A stretch of 64,000 bases of DNA from Tritrichomonas musculus. Taxonomy: Eukaryota; Parabasalia; Tritrichomonadida; Tritrichomonadidae. The stretch is taken from contig JAPFFF010000005.1 in assembly GCA_039105265.1 (NCBI GenBank), positions 6,495,501-6,559,500 on the forward strand, given 5' to 3'. The notes under the pieces are model-generated. The model had not been told where the DNA came from. It was given only the letters and a program-made list of their open reading frames with translations, and searched no databases. This document shows positions 30,899 through 42,100 of the stretch, piece by piece (the first letter of the stretch is position 1; every line of letters starts with the position of its first letter). The position numbers were made by a program, and so were the translations under genes.

Positions 30899-31522
30899 AT
30901 GAACACAGTAACAACACAAAACAACTCAAGATTCCAAAATGGCCTTAACATCCATTTGTTACAATTCTCATTACCAAAGCAAATCATTAAAGAAAAGGAA
31001 GCAATTCGTGTTAGTATCACCACAATGCCAGATATAACAAAACAACATTTTACAATCAAAGGAAAATTAATGGATTATACTAATCATCTCTTCTCACTAA
31101 ACATCACAAATCAAACAAAGAAGATTGTCATGGTTTTCAGAAAGAAGACTTCATTCCTCACAGAAAACCCAATCATTGCATCAACAGTAATTCAATTAAA
31201 AGATTTCAAAGAAATGCCAACAGAACAAATTACATCTGGAATGGTAAGCACAGAAATTAAATCGTTCAATGTTTATTATCCTCTTCAGAAACAAATGAGA
31301 GAAGAACATAAAAAGAATGTTGAAAGAATCGTTGTTGGAACCATGAAGATTCAATTATCTTTCACTTCTCCTTTCAAAAATGTTAAACAAGACAATATGA
31401 GTGGCAAAAACAACAATCGTTCAAATTCAAAAGAAAAGAAATCACCAAAAAGAAGGAGTGGAAGTAAAGTTTGTGAATACGCAGAATTCGATGAAGATAG
31501 CATTTGTGATGCACTTATGTAA
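30899..31522 (+). CDS. C2-like domain protein, copy 2 of an inverted gene pair
   Basis: Its protein is identical over all 207 residues to that of 30025-30648, and the gene is transcribed away from it. The frame is open a little further upstream (from 30875), but the ATG at 30899 matches the start of copy 1. Identity at the DNA level suggests a very recent duplication or ongoing conversion. The two genes share a roughly 250-bp divergent promoter region. Features of the protein are as for copy 1. Confidence 0.7.
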   Translation: MNTVTTQNNSRFQNGLNIHLLQFSLPKQIIKEKEAIRVSITTMPDITKQHFTIKGKLMDYTNHLFSLNITNQTKKIVMVFRKKTSFLTENPIIASTVIQLKDFKEMPTEQITSGMVSTEIKSFNVYYPLQKQMREEHKKNVERIVVGTMKIQLSFTSPFKNVKQDNMSGKNNNRSNSKEKKSPKRRSGSKVCEYAEFDEDSICDALM

Positions 31523-31729
31523 TCAATAATATTAAGTTTATTATGATGTTTAAATAAAAATAGAGCATTTCTCTAATTATTTAATTTTTTTTTTTTATTC
31601 ATCGATCTATAACAAAACTAATTTATAAATGATCATTTTCTTGAACATTAAATTTAAACTTTAAAATATAAATATTTATATTTATTAAGTCATTTTTATA
31701 CAAACAAACATTTATTTATAAAACAGTAA

Positions 31730-34276
31730 TTATTTCGCTCCTTTCTGAGATATTTCAACTCTACGCTCTTCTAATTTTTTAAACAAATCGCGGGCGGTGG
31801 TAATTTCGTCACTTGTATTCTTCAAAAATGCAATTGGCTGGAGAAGATAAAGTGCTCTTTGGTATTTCAATGCTGCAAATTCGAATTGCTTTCCTATTTC
31901 TAATTTTGCAGCATCACGAGCATATTCTACTGCTTTGTTGAATAGAAATTGCATCCCACAGCTACATACCTTTTCTTGTGTAGCAGAACAACCCTTTCTG
32001 TCAGCCGGAACACTCACAATGTCATTCAGATTAATGGTGATTCTTTTATTTAGATTCAAGCTTGCATTGGCAGTCATTTTCGGGCGTGGCACATCTTTAA
32101 AATTGATACTTTTATTTGCATTTGTATTATTTGACATATTTGCTCCTGGAAACATATCAGTGAAATTATTTCCATTTCTATCATTGCTACTATAGCTTTT
32201 ATTAATTTTCCCATTATTTGAACTATTTAAATTTTCGCTTTCAACATCGATCAAATTGCCATTAATCAATTTATTGTTAATGCTTTCATTTTTTCCCGCA
32301 AGATTACTTTCAACCAAGTTATCTGCATTATTTACAATTTTATTATTCACATTTCCACGTTTAACACTATTTAAATTACCGATATTCATTCCATTAGAAT
32401 TATGATTATTTACGTTCAAATTATTTTTGTCACCATCAATGATATTCATATTTAAACTTCCTTTTTTATTTCCTGCTGATATCGGATGAGGCGCTGAACT
32501 AGGAAGTAAAGCTGGCTCGGAATCTGAATAATCAGATGAAGAATTATCATCAGCTGCAATTATTGCATTGACTTCTTTGATACATAATCTAATAAGCTCA
32601 TAAACATCTCTTTCAATATTAGAGGTGCATTTATCTTTGCTAAAAGAGCGTTGAAACCTGTTGTTGCTAGGTAAGCTTTGATTTGACTTCAACATGGTCT
32701 GTAAAAGATGCCTCTCTTCAACCAAGAAGTCAAAAAGGAATCGAATAACAAGAATTTCTGTATTGATAAGCAATGAATTACTCACATTTTGACATTCAGT
32801 AAAGTGAGTTGTAATTGTGCAAGCACTCGTATAGGCATCTGCCAGATATTCTTCGGCTTGTTCGAAGTTTACTTCTGGAAAAGGTGCCAAAAAAGAAAAT
32901 TTTTGATTTTCTTTAAATGATTCAGTTAACTCAATTAAAAAGCTTGAATCATCTTGATAAGATAATGAAGTCAAGTCATCATAATAAAAATTTGATCCAT
33001 TTGTAAAAATATCAGCACTTTGGATTCGAATCTGATTTTGCAATTGATTCGAATTCTTCTTATTTTTAGTCTGATTTTGGTTTTGGCTTTGATCTTGCGT
33101 TTTTGTTGGCGTTGTGTTCTTTGGCTTACTTTCAAGGATGTCAAATGAAGAATTCGAAATTATTTCGAAATCAAAATCTTCATCAATGACAAATTTGTCA
33201 TTATTTTTGGTTTGGCTTTTGCTACTGCTGTTGCTACTTTCACTTCGTGCTGGCCTTGATACGACTGAGTCATTATTGATCTTTTTGATACTTTTTGTGC
33301 TTCTGTTATTTTTACCAATGCTGATGAATGGATCATTCATAAATTCTGAGAAAGTCATCCGGTTGTTAGGATTGATTGTGAGCAACCTCTCAATTAGATT
33401 TCGAAGTTCTGGAGATGCTTTAACGCTAGTAGGAAGAGTGTAAAATTTTGATCTTTTGTTTTTAAGTTCCATTGCTAGTTCGTATTGAGTTTTTACACGC
33501 GGAAAAGGCGTTTGTCCTGTAATTAGTTCGTAAAGGATGATTCCTAAACTCCACATGTCAACATTAGAAGAATATTGATTTCCAAATTGAATTTCAGGTG
33601 CCATATAAACGGGCGAACCACAAACAGTGGTTGCAAGATCTGACGGCCTAAGAAATCTAGCAAAGCCAAAATCAGCAATTTTTAAAGTAATTTTTTCAGA
33701 TTTATCATTAAATCCACTTGATAAACGTCGGCCAGAAGAATTTTGATTCGATTTTGTTCTTGATATTAGTATATTATGCGGTTTAAGATCTCGATGCACG
33801 ATTTGATGCGAATGCAAATAATATAAACCCGATGCAATTTGAGATGCAAAATCACGAATTGATTCTTCTGTAGAAAAATAATTAGAATAATTAATAATTT
33901 CATAATTAGTAGTTGCTGATATGTAGGATGTTGTTTTTTCTTTGGGACTCCTTTTTAAAGTTTTCATAAATTGATACAAATCTCCACCATTACAATATTC
34001 CAAAATTAAATAATAATGTGAACTTGTTTTTTCGACACCATAAAGTTTTACTATATTTGGATGATTAAGTTTCGACATCAAACTAATTTCCGTTTCAAGT
34101 TTTTCCTTTTCTTGTTGAGATGTAATACGAGATGTTGAAATAGATTTAATAGCAACCAGTGATCCAGCTTGCAAAGGGGGATAAGGCTTTTTAATAGTAG
34201 CAATAAAAACAGTTCCATATGCACCACGACCAATTTCTTTCCCAAAAGTAAATAAATCACTAAATTCGAAAGACAT
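31730..34276 (-). CDS. ATG1: ATG1/ULK-family Ser/Thr protein kinase
   Basis: An 848-aa protein. The N-terminal kinase domain (about 9-320) is complete: GRGAYG at 16-21, Lys44 in VAIK, HRDLKPHN at 161-168, DFG at 202-204, APE at 226-228. The closest fit by eye is the Atg1/ULK family (GSPVYMAPEIQ, VDMWSLGIILYELITGQTPF). A short insert sits between HRD and DFG (about 172-195) and another between the hinge and alphaE (about 110-135). An Asn/Ser-rich linker follows. The C-terminus (about 460-540 and 770-845) has helical segments such as NKAVEYARDAAKLEIGKQFE and FAALKYQRALYLLQPIAFL, like the tandem MIT-type early-autophagy domain of ULK1/2. It would start autophagy in the cytoplasm by phosphorylating ATG partners. 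The kinase call is certain; the ULK call is likely. Confidence 0.85.
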   Translation of the reverse strand: MSFEFSDLFTFGKEIGRGAYGTVFIATIKKPYPPLQAGSLVAIKSISTSRITSQQEKEKLETEISLMSKLNHPNIVKLYGVEKTSSHYYLILEYCNGGDLYQFMKTLKRSPKEKTTSYISATTNYEIINYSNYFSTEESIRDFASQIASGLYYLHSHQIVHRDLKPHNILISRTKSNQNSSGRRLSSGFNDKSEKITLKIADFGFARFLRPSDLATTVCGSPVYMAPEIQFGNQYSSNVDMWSLGIILYELITGQTPFPRVKTQYELAMELKNKRSKFYTLPTSVKASPELRNLIERLLTINPNNRMTFSEFMNDPFISIGKNNRSTKSIKKINNDSVVSRPARSESSNSSSKSQTKNNDKFVIDEDFDFEIISNSSFDILESKPKNTTPTKTQDQSQNQNQTKNKKNSNQLQNQIRIQSADIFTNGSNFYYDDLTSLSYQDDSSFLIELTESFKENQKFSFLAPFPEVNFEQAEEYLADAYTSACTITTHFTECQNVSNSLLINTEILVIRFLFDFLVEERHLLQTMLKSNQSLPSNNRFQRSFSKDKCTSNIERDVYELIRLCIKEVNAIIAADDNSSSDYSDSEPALLPSSAPHPISAGNKKGSLNMNIIDGDKNNLNVNNHNSNGMNIGNLNSVKRGNVNNKIVNNADNLVESNLAGKNESINNKLINGNLIDVESENLNSSNNGKINKSYSSNDRNGNNFTDMFPGANMSNNTNANKSINFKDVPRPKMTANASLNLNKRITINLNDIVSVPADRKGCSATQEKVCSCGMQFLFNKAVEYARDAAKLEIGKQFEFAALKYQRALYLLQPIAFLKNTSDEITTARDLFKKLEERRVEISQKGAK

Positions 34277-34494
34277 TAAAATTTTGAATAATAATTTAAT
34301 TCATAATCTAATATCCTGCTTGATTACTATAATACTTTATATTTATTTATATTTTATTTAAATATATAATAGGAAATAATGAAATTAATATTGAATTTAT
34401 TAATAAATTTTTTAGATAAATATATTTATCATCAAATACATAAATTGTTTAAGTACATTCAATAAATTAAGCTAAATTTTAATCATTAATTCAA

Positions 34495-37296
34495 ATGTTT
34501 TTCGCAATTCTTCTACTTCAAGCTATAGCTTATTTGCCAAGAAGGAGTTGCGAAAATATGTCTTTTTGCCGAGACAATATAAACATTCAAACAAAATTTC
34601 GAATTTTGAAAGATACAATTAATTTTAATAATCAAATCTTTTCTTCAAATGTTCTTGAAGAAAACTCCAACACCACATTTCAATTTACACTATATCATAT
34701 TTCGAAAGTAGGATTTCGATTTCGTATGGAGCCAATTGAGCAAGAACCATTTACCAGATACGATTTAACACAAAATCCATTAATTATAAACAGCCAATAT
34801 TTAAACAATAAAGATTTTTCTATGCATACAGTATATGATACATTTTCTGTACTTACCTGGTTTGGCTCTTTATCAGCTGAAATAAATTATGATCCTTTTC
34901 GTATCGAAATTAAAAATTCAAATCAATTAATATTAACAATAAACAAAAATAATTTCCTTAATTTTAATAAATATGGAAAAATGTCTAAGCCAGAAGAATA
35001 TGATGGTTTTGTTGATCCAATCAAAAATGGATTGACATCAGTCTCATGCGATTTTGAATTTCCTGAATTTGTTTACATCAGTGGTTTTGGATCACGATCG
35101 AGCAAGATGAATTTAGAAGATGGCACATTTCGAATGTTTAATCATGGTGGTTTTTCGAATTACGGCACAATCCCATTTCTTATAGCACATTCACCAACAA
35201 TTATGGCATCACTTTTTTGGATAAATCCCACAGATACTTTTGTTGATATTTCAAGATCACCAGAAAACTTCAAAGAAGAAGATCAAAATTTATACAAGCA
35301 AGAACATTTTCTGAACAAAACCAGACAAGTCAAATTTTTAAGCGAGAGTAGTTTTATAGATTTTATCATTAATATTGGGATTTTTAATCAACTAATAGAA
35401 TCATACACAGATTTGACAGGCAAACCATCAATGCCGCCCATTTTTGCATTTGGCTATCACCAAAGCCACTGGGGATACAAAATGCAAGAAGATGTTGAAA
35501 ATGTAATTAATAATCTCGACAAATCGAAAATTCCATTTGATTGTTTCTGGCTTGATATTGACCATTTAAGTGATCATTGCCCATTTACAGTAAATACAGA
35601 CACTTTTCCAGACATGAACGGTTTAATTGAAAAATTGAGACAGTCAAATCGTTTTTTAGTGAGAATCACTGATCCACACATTTCTGTTCATCAAGAATTA
35701 GCCAAAGAAGGACTGAAAAACCATTATTTTCTTCTTCAGTATGAAGATTCAAAATTGGTTCCATTTCACGGTCACTGCTGGCCAGGGGAGTCACTTTGGC
35801 CCGACTTTCTTAACAAAGAAGTGGTTGACTGGTGGTCTGACCAATTTGATGCTAAAAAGTTTCCGATGAATGTTTTCATCTGGAACGACATGAACGAGCC
35901 ATCAATTTTTCAGAGCATAGATGGCTCGTTTCCGAAGAACCTGATGCATGGCACTGAATATGAAGACCGCGAGGTGCACAACATCTATGGTCTTCTGAAC
36001 ACATATGGCACGTACAAGGGGCTTCTTAAAAGATCACCTAATGAACGGCCGTTTATTCTCTCACGAAGTCATTTTTCTGGCTCTCAGAAATTCGTCTGGC
36101 TTTGGAGTGGTGATAATATTGCATCGTGGAAAGATCTTGAATCATCGATTGGTCATCTTGTTAATTTCGGAATCTCGGGGTTCCCTTTTGCAGGAACCGA
36201 TGTTGGCGGTTTTATGGGGAATCCATCTAAACGTCTTCTTTTTCGTTGGTTTCAGGCTGCCTCGTGGACTTATCCGTTCTTCAGAGAACATTCGCATATC
36301 GACAGTAGTCCAAGAGAGCCTTATTTATATGACCATCGTTTACAAAAAGCGATAAGCGATCGTTACAAATTACTTCCTCTTTTTTATACGGCTGCGAGAA
36401 TTTCAAATTTAACAGGAATTCCAATTGTTCGACCTTTATGGGCCGAATTCCCTGATTTTCCGTTGATGCATCTTGTACCAAATCAGTTGTTGATTGCTGA
36501 TACTCTTCTTGTTTGCCCAGTTGTATCGGAAAAAGTCGATATTGATAGAAAAATGGGGATAAAAATACCACCTGGTTGTTGGTTTGATTTTTACGATGGT
36601 AAACAAATAAGTAATAATGAAAGAGAAATTAAAATAACGGATAAAATTCCTGTTTTTATTCGTGGTGGAAAAATTTTTGCAACTTTTTCTGAGGTTGGAA
36701 AAAATGTTAATGAAACTTTATCAAAGCCTTTAACTCTACATGTGGCCCTGGATCAGAATGGAAGAGCATCGGGAGATATATATTTAGATGATGGCCATTC
36801 ATTTAATTTCACTCAAGGCGAACTTTTTCTGAAGCATTATTCATTCATCAAAGGGACGTTAAAAATGAGAAATCATGCCCATTTGAAAGAGACAATTCCA
36901 AGCTTTATTAATGATTTATATATTGATAAAGTTGTGATTTATGGTACATCTGTTTTGAAAAAGAAGATAAAGTTAGACTTTAAAGGTAAGATGCATCAAA
37001 TGCCAAATAATATGATTGTGATTGATAATGTGAAATTTAATATTTTGGGTGATTTCACTTTGTTTGATGGCGTTGATGACTCTGGAATTAAAGTTAGAAG
37101 TATTGTGTTTAAGGCTATCTTGATCTTTTTCGGAATTTCATTTTTACTTCCTTTAGTGGCCCATTTGTTTACTGAATGCAAATATAAGAATAAACGTCAC
37201 AGACGTTCTTCAGAAGAAATTCTTATTGATAAAAAAGGATTTGGTGTTCAATCGTCATTAGAGTCAGATTTTGATTCAGATAGCATTTCTTTTTAA
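34495..37296 (+). CDS. Glycoside hydrolase family 31, glucosidase II alpha-like, membrane-anchored
   Basis: A 933-aa protein with a hydrophobic N-terminal signal (MFFAILLLQAIAY) and a C-terminal single membrane helix (about 888-905, ILIFFGISFLLPLVAHLF) followed by a basic, Ser-rich tail. GH31 landmarks: PPIFAFGYHQSHWGYK, FWLDIDH, the catalytic nucleophile block WNDMNEPS at 463-470 (Asp465), and SGDN with the likely acid/base Asp540. The sequence is closest by eye to ER alpha-glucosidase II (alpha subunit), which trims glucose from N-glycans for the calnexin/calreticulin cycle. Usual glucosidase II alpha is soluble and held in the ER by its beta subunit; the C-terminal anchor here is unusual. 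It is divergent from the ATG1-like kinase with only 218 bp between them. Confidence 0.9.
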   Translation: MFFAILLLQAIAYLPRRSCENMSFCRDNINIQTKFRILKDTINFNNQIFSSNVLEENSNTTFQFTLYHISKVGFRFRMEPIEQEPFTRYDLTQNPLIINSQYLNNKDFSMHTVYDTFSVLTWFGSLSAEINYDPFRIEIKNSNQLILTINKNNFLNFNKYGKMSKPEEYDGFVDPIKNGLTSVSCDFEFPEFVYISGFGSRSSKMNLEDGTFRMFNHGGFSNYGTIPFLIAHSPTIMASLFWINPTDTFVDISRSPENFKEEDQNLYKQEHFLNKTRQVKFLSESSFIDFIINIGIFNQLIESYTDLTGKPSMPPIFAFGYHQSHWGYKMQEDVENVINNLDKSKIPFDCFWLDIDHLSDHCPFTVNTDTFPDMNGLIEKLRQSNRFLVRITDPHISVHQELAKEGLKNHYFLLQYEDSKLVPFHGHCWPGESLWPDFLNKEVVDWWSDQFDAKKFPMNVFIWNDMNEPSIFQSIDGSFPKNLMHGTEYEDREVHNIYGLLNTYGTYKGLLKRSPNERPFILSRSHFSGSQKFVWLWSGDNIASWKDLESSIGHLVNFGISGFPFAGTDVGGFMGNPSKRLLFRWFQAASWTYPFFREHSHIDSSPREPYLYDHRLQKAISDRYKLLPLFYTAARISNLTGIPIVRPLWAEFPDFPLMHLVPNQLLIADTLLVCPVVSEKVDIDRKMGIKIPPGCWFDFYDGKQISNNEREIKITDKIPVFIRGGKIFATFSEVGKNVNETLSKPLTLHVALDQNGRASGDIYLDDGHSFNFTQGELFLKHYSFIKGTLKMRNHAHLKETIPSFINDLYIDKVVIYGTSVLKKKIKLDFKGKMHQMPNNMIVIDNVKFNILGDFTLFDGVDDSGIKVRSIVFKAILIFFGISFLLPLVAHLFTECKYKNKRHRRSSEEILIDKKGFGVQSSLESDFDSDSISF

Positions 37297-37555
37297 TAGC
37301 GTTTACAGAAATAATAATATTGTTTGTATGTATAATAAATAATTAAAATCTATGTAATTCAAATTGTCAATTTTTTTTTCTCTAGTTTCCAGATTTTCAA
37401 TCCTCTCTCTTTTTTTTTTTTTATTTATCGGAATTGTTATGGTCAATCATAGGCCAAATAAATCACCTTGGTTAAAATCTTATCAACTTTTTGAAAGTAT
37501 TTGAATATTTAATGGTTCAAATTATAATAAAGACTTAAAGTTTGAGCATCCATTA

Positions 37556-38449
37556 ATGATCCTGCATTTATTCATAACTTCTATTCTTTCATTTCAATCA
37601 AGTTCTGAAAAAATATATAATAAACATAAAGAAGTTCTATTTTCAAGAACTCCTTTTGAACTTTCATATGATATTACACAAGAAGAAACAGATTATTCAG
37701 AAACAGATTCAAATGATTTTTACGATATATATTATGAAGAAATGAGAGCACAAAATAGAGTTAATAAACGAAAGTTACATTGTCGACATCGTAATACAAG
37801 ATATAACGAAGAATTAGATAAATGCGAGTGTTTTCCGGGATATCCACATGGAGATCCAGAGTTCAAACCAGGATGCTGGCGCTGTGAAGACATTTGCCAT
37901 CCATCCGCTGAATGCCGCTATCCAGGTAGGTGTGCTTGCCCACGCGGATTTCATGGTGATGGAATTAATAGATGCGATCGAATAACCTTAAATTTACTTT
38001 ATTTAAATCAAACAAGCGGAAAATCTAGTGGAGGTGAACCAATCTTGATTAAATATGAATATAAAAATGGCCGAAAAACAAAAGCAATGTTTTGTCGTTT
38101 TGGATCAACGTATGTCCTAGCAGAAAATTTCACAGAAGATACTATTTTATGCAAAACACCACAAATAATGCCAGGTACATATAGAGTTTCAATTTCATAT
38201 AATGCAGATATGTGGAGTAGTAACAACTTCACTTTTACATTTATAAATGATGATGAATTTGATAGACTCCTTTTACCAGTTGCGATAATTGCTTTCCTAA
38301 TAATTTCTGTTGTTGTTATTACCTTTTATGGCATTGGAACAGGAATGATTAAGCCAACAAAGAGTGAATCGGAGCCTTTTATTAAGCGTCCAACAACGGA
38401 AACCAAGCCAAAAGATGGAGTTAGAAATAGAAGACAGGTTATTCCTTAA
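37556..38449 (+). CDS. Type I membrane protein with Cys-rich EGF-like module and TIG/IPT-like domain
   Basis: A 297-aa protein. A short hydrophobic leader (MILHLFITSILSF) suggests a signal peptide. An acidic Tyr/Asp-rich stretch (about 40-70) is followed by about a dozen cysteines in 75-142 arranged as EGF/laminin-like repeats (KCECFPGYPHG, CACPRGFHGDGINRC). Residues about 143-232 look like one TIG/IPT immunoglobulin-like domain (GGEPILIKYEY, TILCKTPQIMPGTYRVSISY). A membrane helix at about 240-260 (LLLPVAIIAFLIISVVVITF) and a basic cytoplasmic tail end the protein. This predicts a cell-surface or secretory-pathway protein with the Cys-rich part outside. Potential N-glycosylation sites (NQT, NFT) are present. 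It is not assignable to a named family. Confidence 0.75.
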   Translation: MILHLFITSILSFQSSSEKIYNKHKEVLFSRTPFELSYDITQEETDYSETDSNDFYDIYYEEMRAQNRVNKRKLHCRHRNTRYNEELDKCECFPGYPHGDPEFKPGCWRCEDICHPSAECRYPGRCACPRGFHGDGINRCDRITLNLLYLNQTSGKSSGGEPILIKYEYKNGRKTKAMFCRFGSTYVLAENFTEDTILCKTPQIMPGTYRVSISYNADMWSSNNFTFTFINDDEFDRLLLPVAIIAFLIISVVVITFYGIGTGMIKPTKSESEPFIKRPTTETKPKDGVRNRRQVIP

Positions 38450-38875
38450 TTTTATGAATTATATTAATTTATTGTTCTGAAATGTTGATTTTAATTAAAA
38501 AAAAATCTATATTATCCAATTTTTAAAAAAATTACATTTTAGTATTTTTTATAAAAATTATTCATGTGATAACATTAATCCCTAATTAATTATGAAAATG
38601 TAATAACTATTATAAAATCAAAGTTAGAAACAACTTTTTCTCAAGTATTATATTATTTATATCATAATCTTATATATAGAATTCTTTCATTTGATTGTTT
38701 TGAATTACTATTAGCTGTTCTTTTATATTCATCTAAAAATAATAAAAAAATAATATAATTATATTATCATGTATTTATTAATAAAAGTAATATAGAAAAA
38801 TCCTTTGAAAAAACAACAAAGCAAAAGGAAGAAATTGACCAGACAAGCTTATTAATTGCAAATGTAGGTTGTAAT

Positions 38876-38906
<31 letters not shown>

Positions 38907-39102
38907 GAGTGAGAGAAAGTAAAAGAAAAGAACTAATGGCATTGCTAAATTAAAAATATTTCCATTAGAGTAATTTTTTTTAAAAGCACTGCCATTCCCC
39001 ATAAAAATAATGTTAAAATTAAATCCTGCAATAATTCAAAAGAGAGTAAATATAGAATCATTGCATCCTAAAAATAATTGTTAATTTTCTCTTCTTTTTC
39101 CT

Positions 39103-39140
<38 letters not shown>

Positions 39141-39146
39141 ATTGCT
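38450..39146. other. Intergenic, with two long poly-T runs
   Basis: About 700 bp between convergent genes. Poly-T runs lie at about 38880-38906 and 39105-39135. The ORF called across 38778-39002 (minus) is an artefact of the first run. Nothing else is seen. Confidence 0.6.
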
Positions 39147-42100
39147 TTAAAAGCAAAGGCAACCTTTCTTCTTTGGCACTGTGTTATTTTGCGGTTGTTT
39201 CTTTGGAGTTGACACAGCCCTGTCATTGTCTATTTTAGACTTAAAGCTTGTTGATCTAACAGACACCACGCTTTCTTCATCTTCGTCCTTTTCAATTGGC
39301 GGCGCCATCTTTGATATTGTTGATTCTTCCTCTTCTTCCTGGAATTTCTTTTGAAGTGGCGGTAAAATAGCTCCTTCAATATCGTCAGTTTGGATCTCTA
39401 TATTTCTCATAATTTCATCACGAATACAATCGATCAAGATTAATTCTTCTTCATCCTTCAAATCTTCATCATCCGTTGATGATCCAATTGGCCAGAAGAC
39501 TGGTGGCATGAATACGTCCCAAATATCGTCAGTTTGAATTAATTTCTCAACCAATGGTGGATGATGATTAGAAGGCAACTGATAATCGTTAAATTCGCTT
39601 CTTATATTCTCTTTTTCTAATGACAAAGCGCCGGTTTGAATTCTAACGTCACATTTGATAATTGACATTTCTTCTTCTTCTTCAATTTCGAGGAGAAGCA
39701 GGTCATCTTCGTTATCCTTCGCCAATTCGATAAGAGAAATATCGCAATCCGTCAAAACTTTAGTCTTAATCAAAGGATTATCGAATCCGATAATTGGATC
39801 TGTTTGAGTTTCAATTTCAACTTTCTCAGCAGGAAGACGAGGTACACCTTCTTCGCTCATATATTCATATGTATAATATTCGGATTCCGTTACAGAAGGA
39901 GTTTGAGAAATTGAATACCCATTCAAATTTTCAAAGTCTTCTTCTTCATAATCAAAGTCGCTGTATTCTTGATCTTCTTCCTCATTGAACACGAATCTAT
40001 AGAAGTCAGAACCGTCCATACAATTTTTAGAAGAGACGTGCTTTTTAATTCCATCTTCACCGTATTGATCCAAGAACTTATCGACCTTTCTTTGCTCTCT
40101 TTTCATACGACGTTCATTATCGCGTCTTTTTATAAGTTGTCTTCTTTCCTTGAATTTTTGACGACGATAACGGTCGATAGCTTTTTCGTCTGCTCTTTTA
40201 GCCATTTCTTCTTTAAGTAATAAAGAAGCGATTTCTTCTTGTTCTTTCTTTTCTTTTTCAGATTTCAATCTTTTTTCTTTTAATAATTCTTGTTTACGTT
40301 GAAATTCTTCTTGTCTTTGTTGTTCGATTGCGTTTAATTCAGCATTCTTTTCACGTTCAATGTTTTCGAATTCCTCTTGTTTGAGTTGAAGGATTCGATT
40401 AGCGATTCTTTGATCTTCTTTTCGTTGAATTTCTTCAAGTTCTTTTCGCTCTTCTTCAGCTTTTTCTAATTCTTCTTCAGCATCAACAAATTCTTCATCT
40501 GCAAGTTTGAGTGCTTCTAAAGATTGAAGTTCTTTTGATTCATTTTCATCATGAATTCTTTCTTCTTCTTTTTGTTTTCGACGAATTTCTTTTTCAGTTA
40601 AAAATTGTTGGAAATCTTCTTCTTTAAAGTTTTCTTCATTTCTTAAAGTTTCGGCTTCGTTTTCTTCTTCTTCTTCATTACAAAGATACTCTTCTTTAAT
40701 TGCATTATTTAAGAATTCTTTTTCATTATTTTTTTCTTCTTCATTTAATTTTCTTTTCTCTTCTTTTCTTAATTTAATAACATTATAATCATCAGTTTTG
40801 AGATCTTCTTCTGATTGAAGTTGTCTAACTTGATCTTCTTCGAATTCTTCTAATTGTTCTTCTTTTAACATATGTTTAACGATCTTTTGTTCTTCTTTTA
40901 ATTCTTCTTCTAATTTTTGAATCTTCTTGAATTCTGCTTCTTCAAGTAATTGAATTTCTTTATCTTTTTCTTCTTCTTGCTTAGATAACAATTGATATAA
41001 TTCATTGTCTTTGATTTCTTCTTTTTCTTCATATAAATCTTGATTTGTTTGATTCATTTCTTTTAGACATTCTAATTCAATTTGTCTAACTTTTTCTTCT
41101 TCTTTAAGTTCATATAATGTCACATCTTTATCTTTCATTTCTTCTTCATCATTCAAGCGAATTAATTCATTTTCTTCTTCTTCTTCAGCTTTAAGATTTT
41201 CAATTTCATAAACTTTTTCATCTTCAAGATTGAAAAGTTTTTCAGCTTTCTTCTTTTCTCTTTCATTTTCTCTTCGAATTGCTTTCATTATTGTGTCATT
41301 CTCTTCTTGAATAAGATCATCAAGAAGATTGTTTTCCTCTTCTTTCCTTTCTTCTAAAAGTAGGAAGAACTCATCAAGGAACGTCTTTTGTTCTTCGGTT
41401 CGATTTGGTAAAATGTCATCAGAATCGAATTCAAAGCCTTCTTCTTCTTCATTGTAACCAAAGTTGTCGATCTCATCTTTAATGCCTTTACTGCTACTTA
41501 ATTCTTCTTCTTTCTTAATTTCTTCTTCATTGTGAATTTCATCTTCATTCAAAGTTTCTTCTTCGTCATTATTATCAATAATTTCTTTGATTTCTTCTTC
41601 TTTTGGCGGATTTTCTTGTCTTTCTTTCTCTCTTTGAATGCTTAATTTAAGTGCTTCCATTTCTTCTCTGGTTCGATCCATTTCTTCCTTGAATTCACGG
41701 ACTTGTTGTTCTTTCTCAAGAGCATCAAGTCGGGCTTCTCTCTCAGCAAGCGATGCTTCACGAAGTTTTTCATTGGCTTCACGAACATCTTGTCTTGCTT
41801 CGCGTGCTTTGGCTCGTGCTTCTCGTGCTGCAAGTTTCGCTTCTCTCGCCAAAACTTTCGAACGCCATGTCGCGTCATTGTTCAACAGCTTGTCGTCTTT
41901 AATGGCGCTCATGCTTTCAATGTACGGAAGGGCAGAAAGTGACTCGCCAAAGTCGCCTTTCGTGTTCGTGTTGGTGTCTGATGCAATGGAGAAGTCGTTG
42001 AAGGTCTTGCTGTTCTTATCGTTCAATGTGTCATCGCTTTGGATCTTGATCGAAGGCGCCGGCAATGTCTTGCTCTTCATAGTGTCCGCGAGGCCATCCT

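Larger units (their letters stand above)
29878..31667. repeat. Inverted duplication: two ~800-bp arms carrying the same gene, ~185-bp spacer
   Basis: The left arm (about 29878-30680) and right arm (about 30865-31667) are reverse complements. Both contain an entire 207-codon gene with promoter and 3' flank. The coding parts look identical; differences appear only in the non-coding parts, for example GATATTCTGAG versus GGTATTTTGAG at the inner edge, ATTTGTAAATT versus ATTTATAAATT, and poly-A length. These differences argue for a real duplication and against an assembly echo. Recent duplication or gene conversion is implied. Confidence 0.88.
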
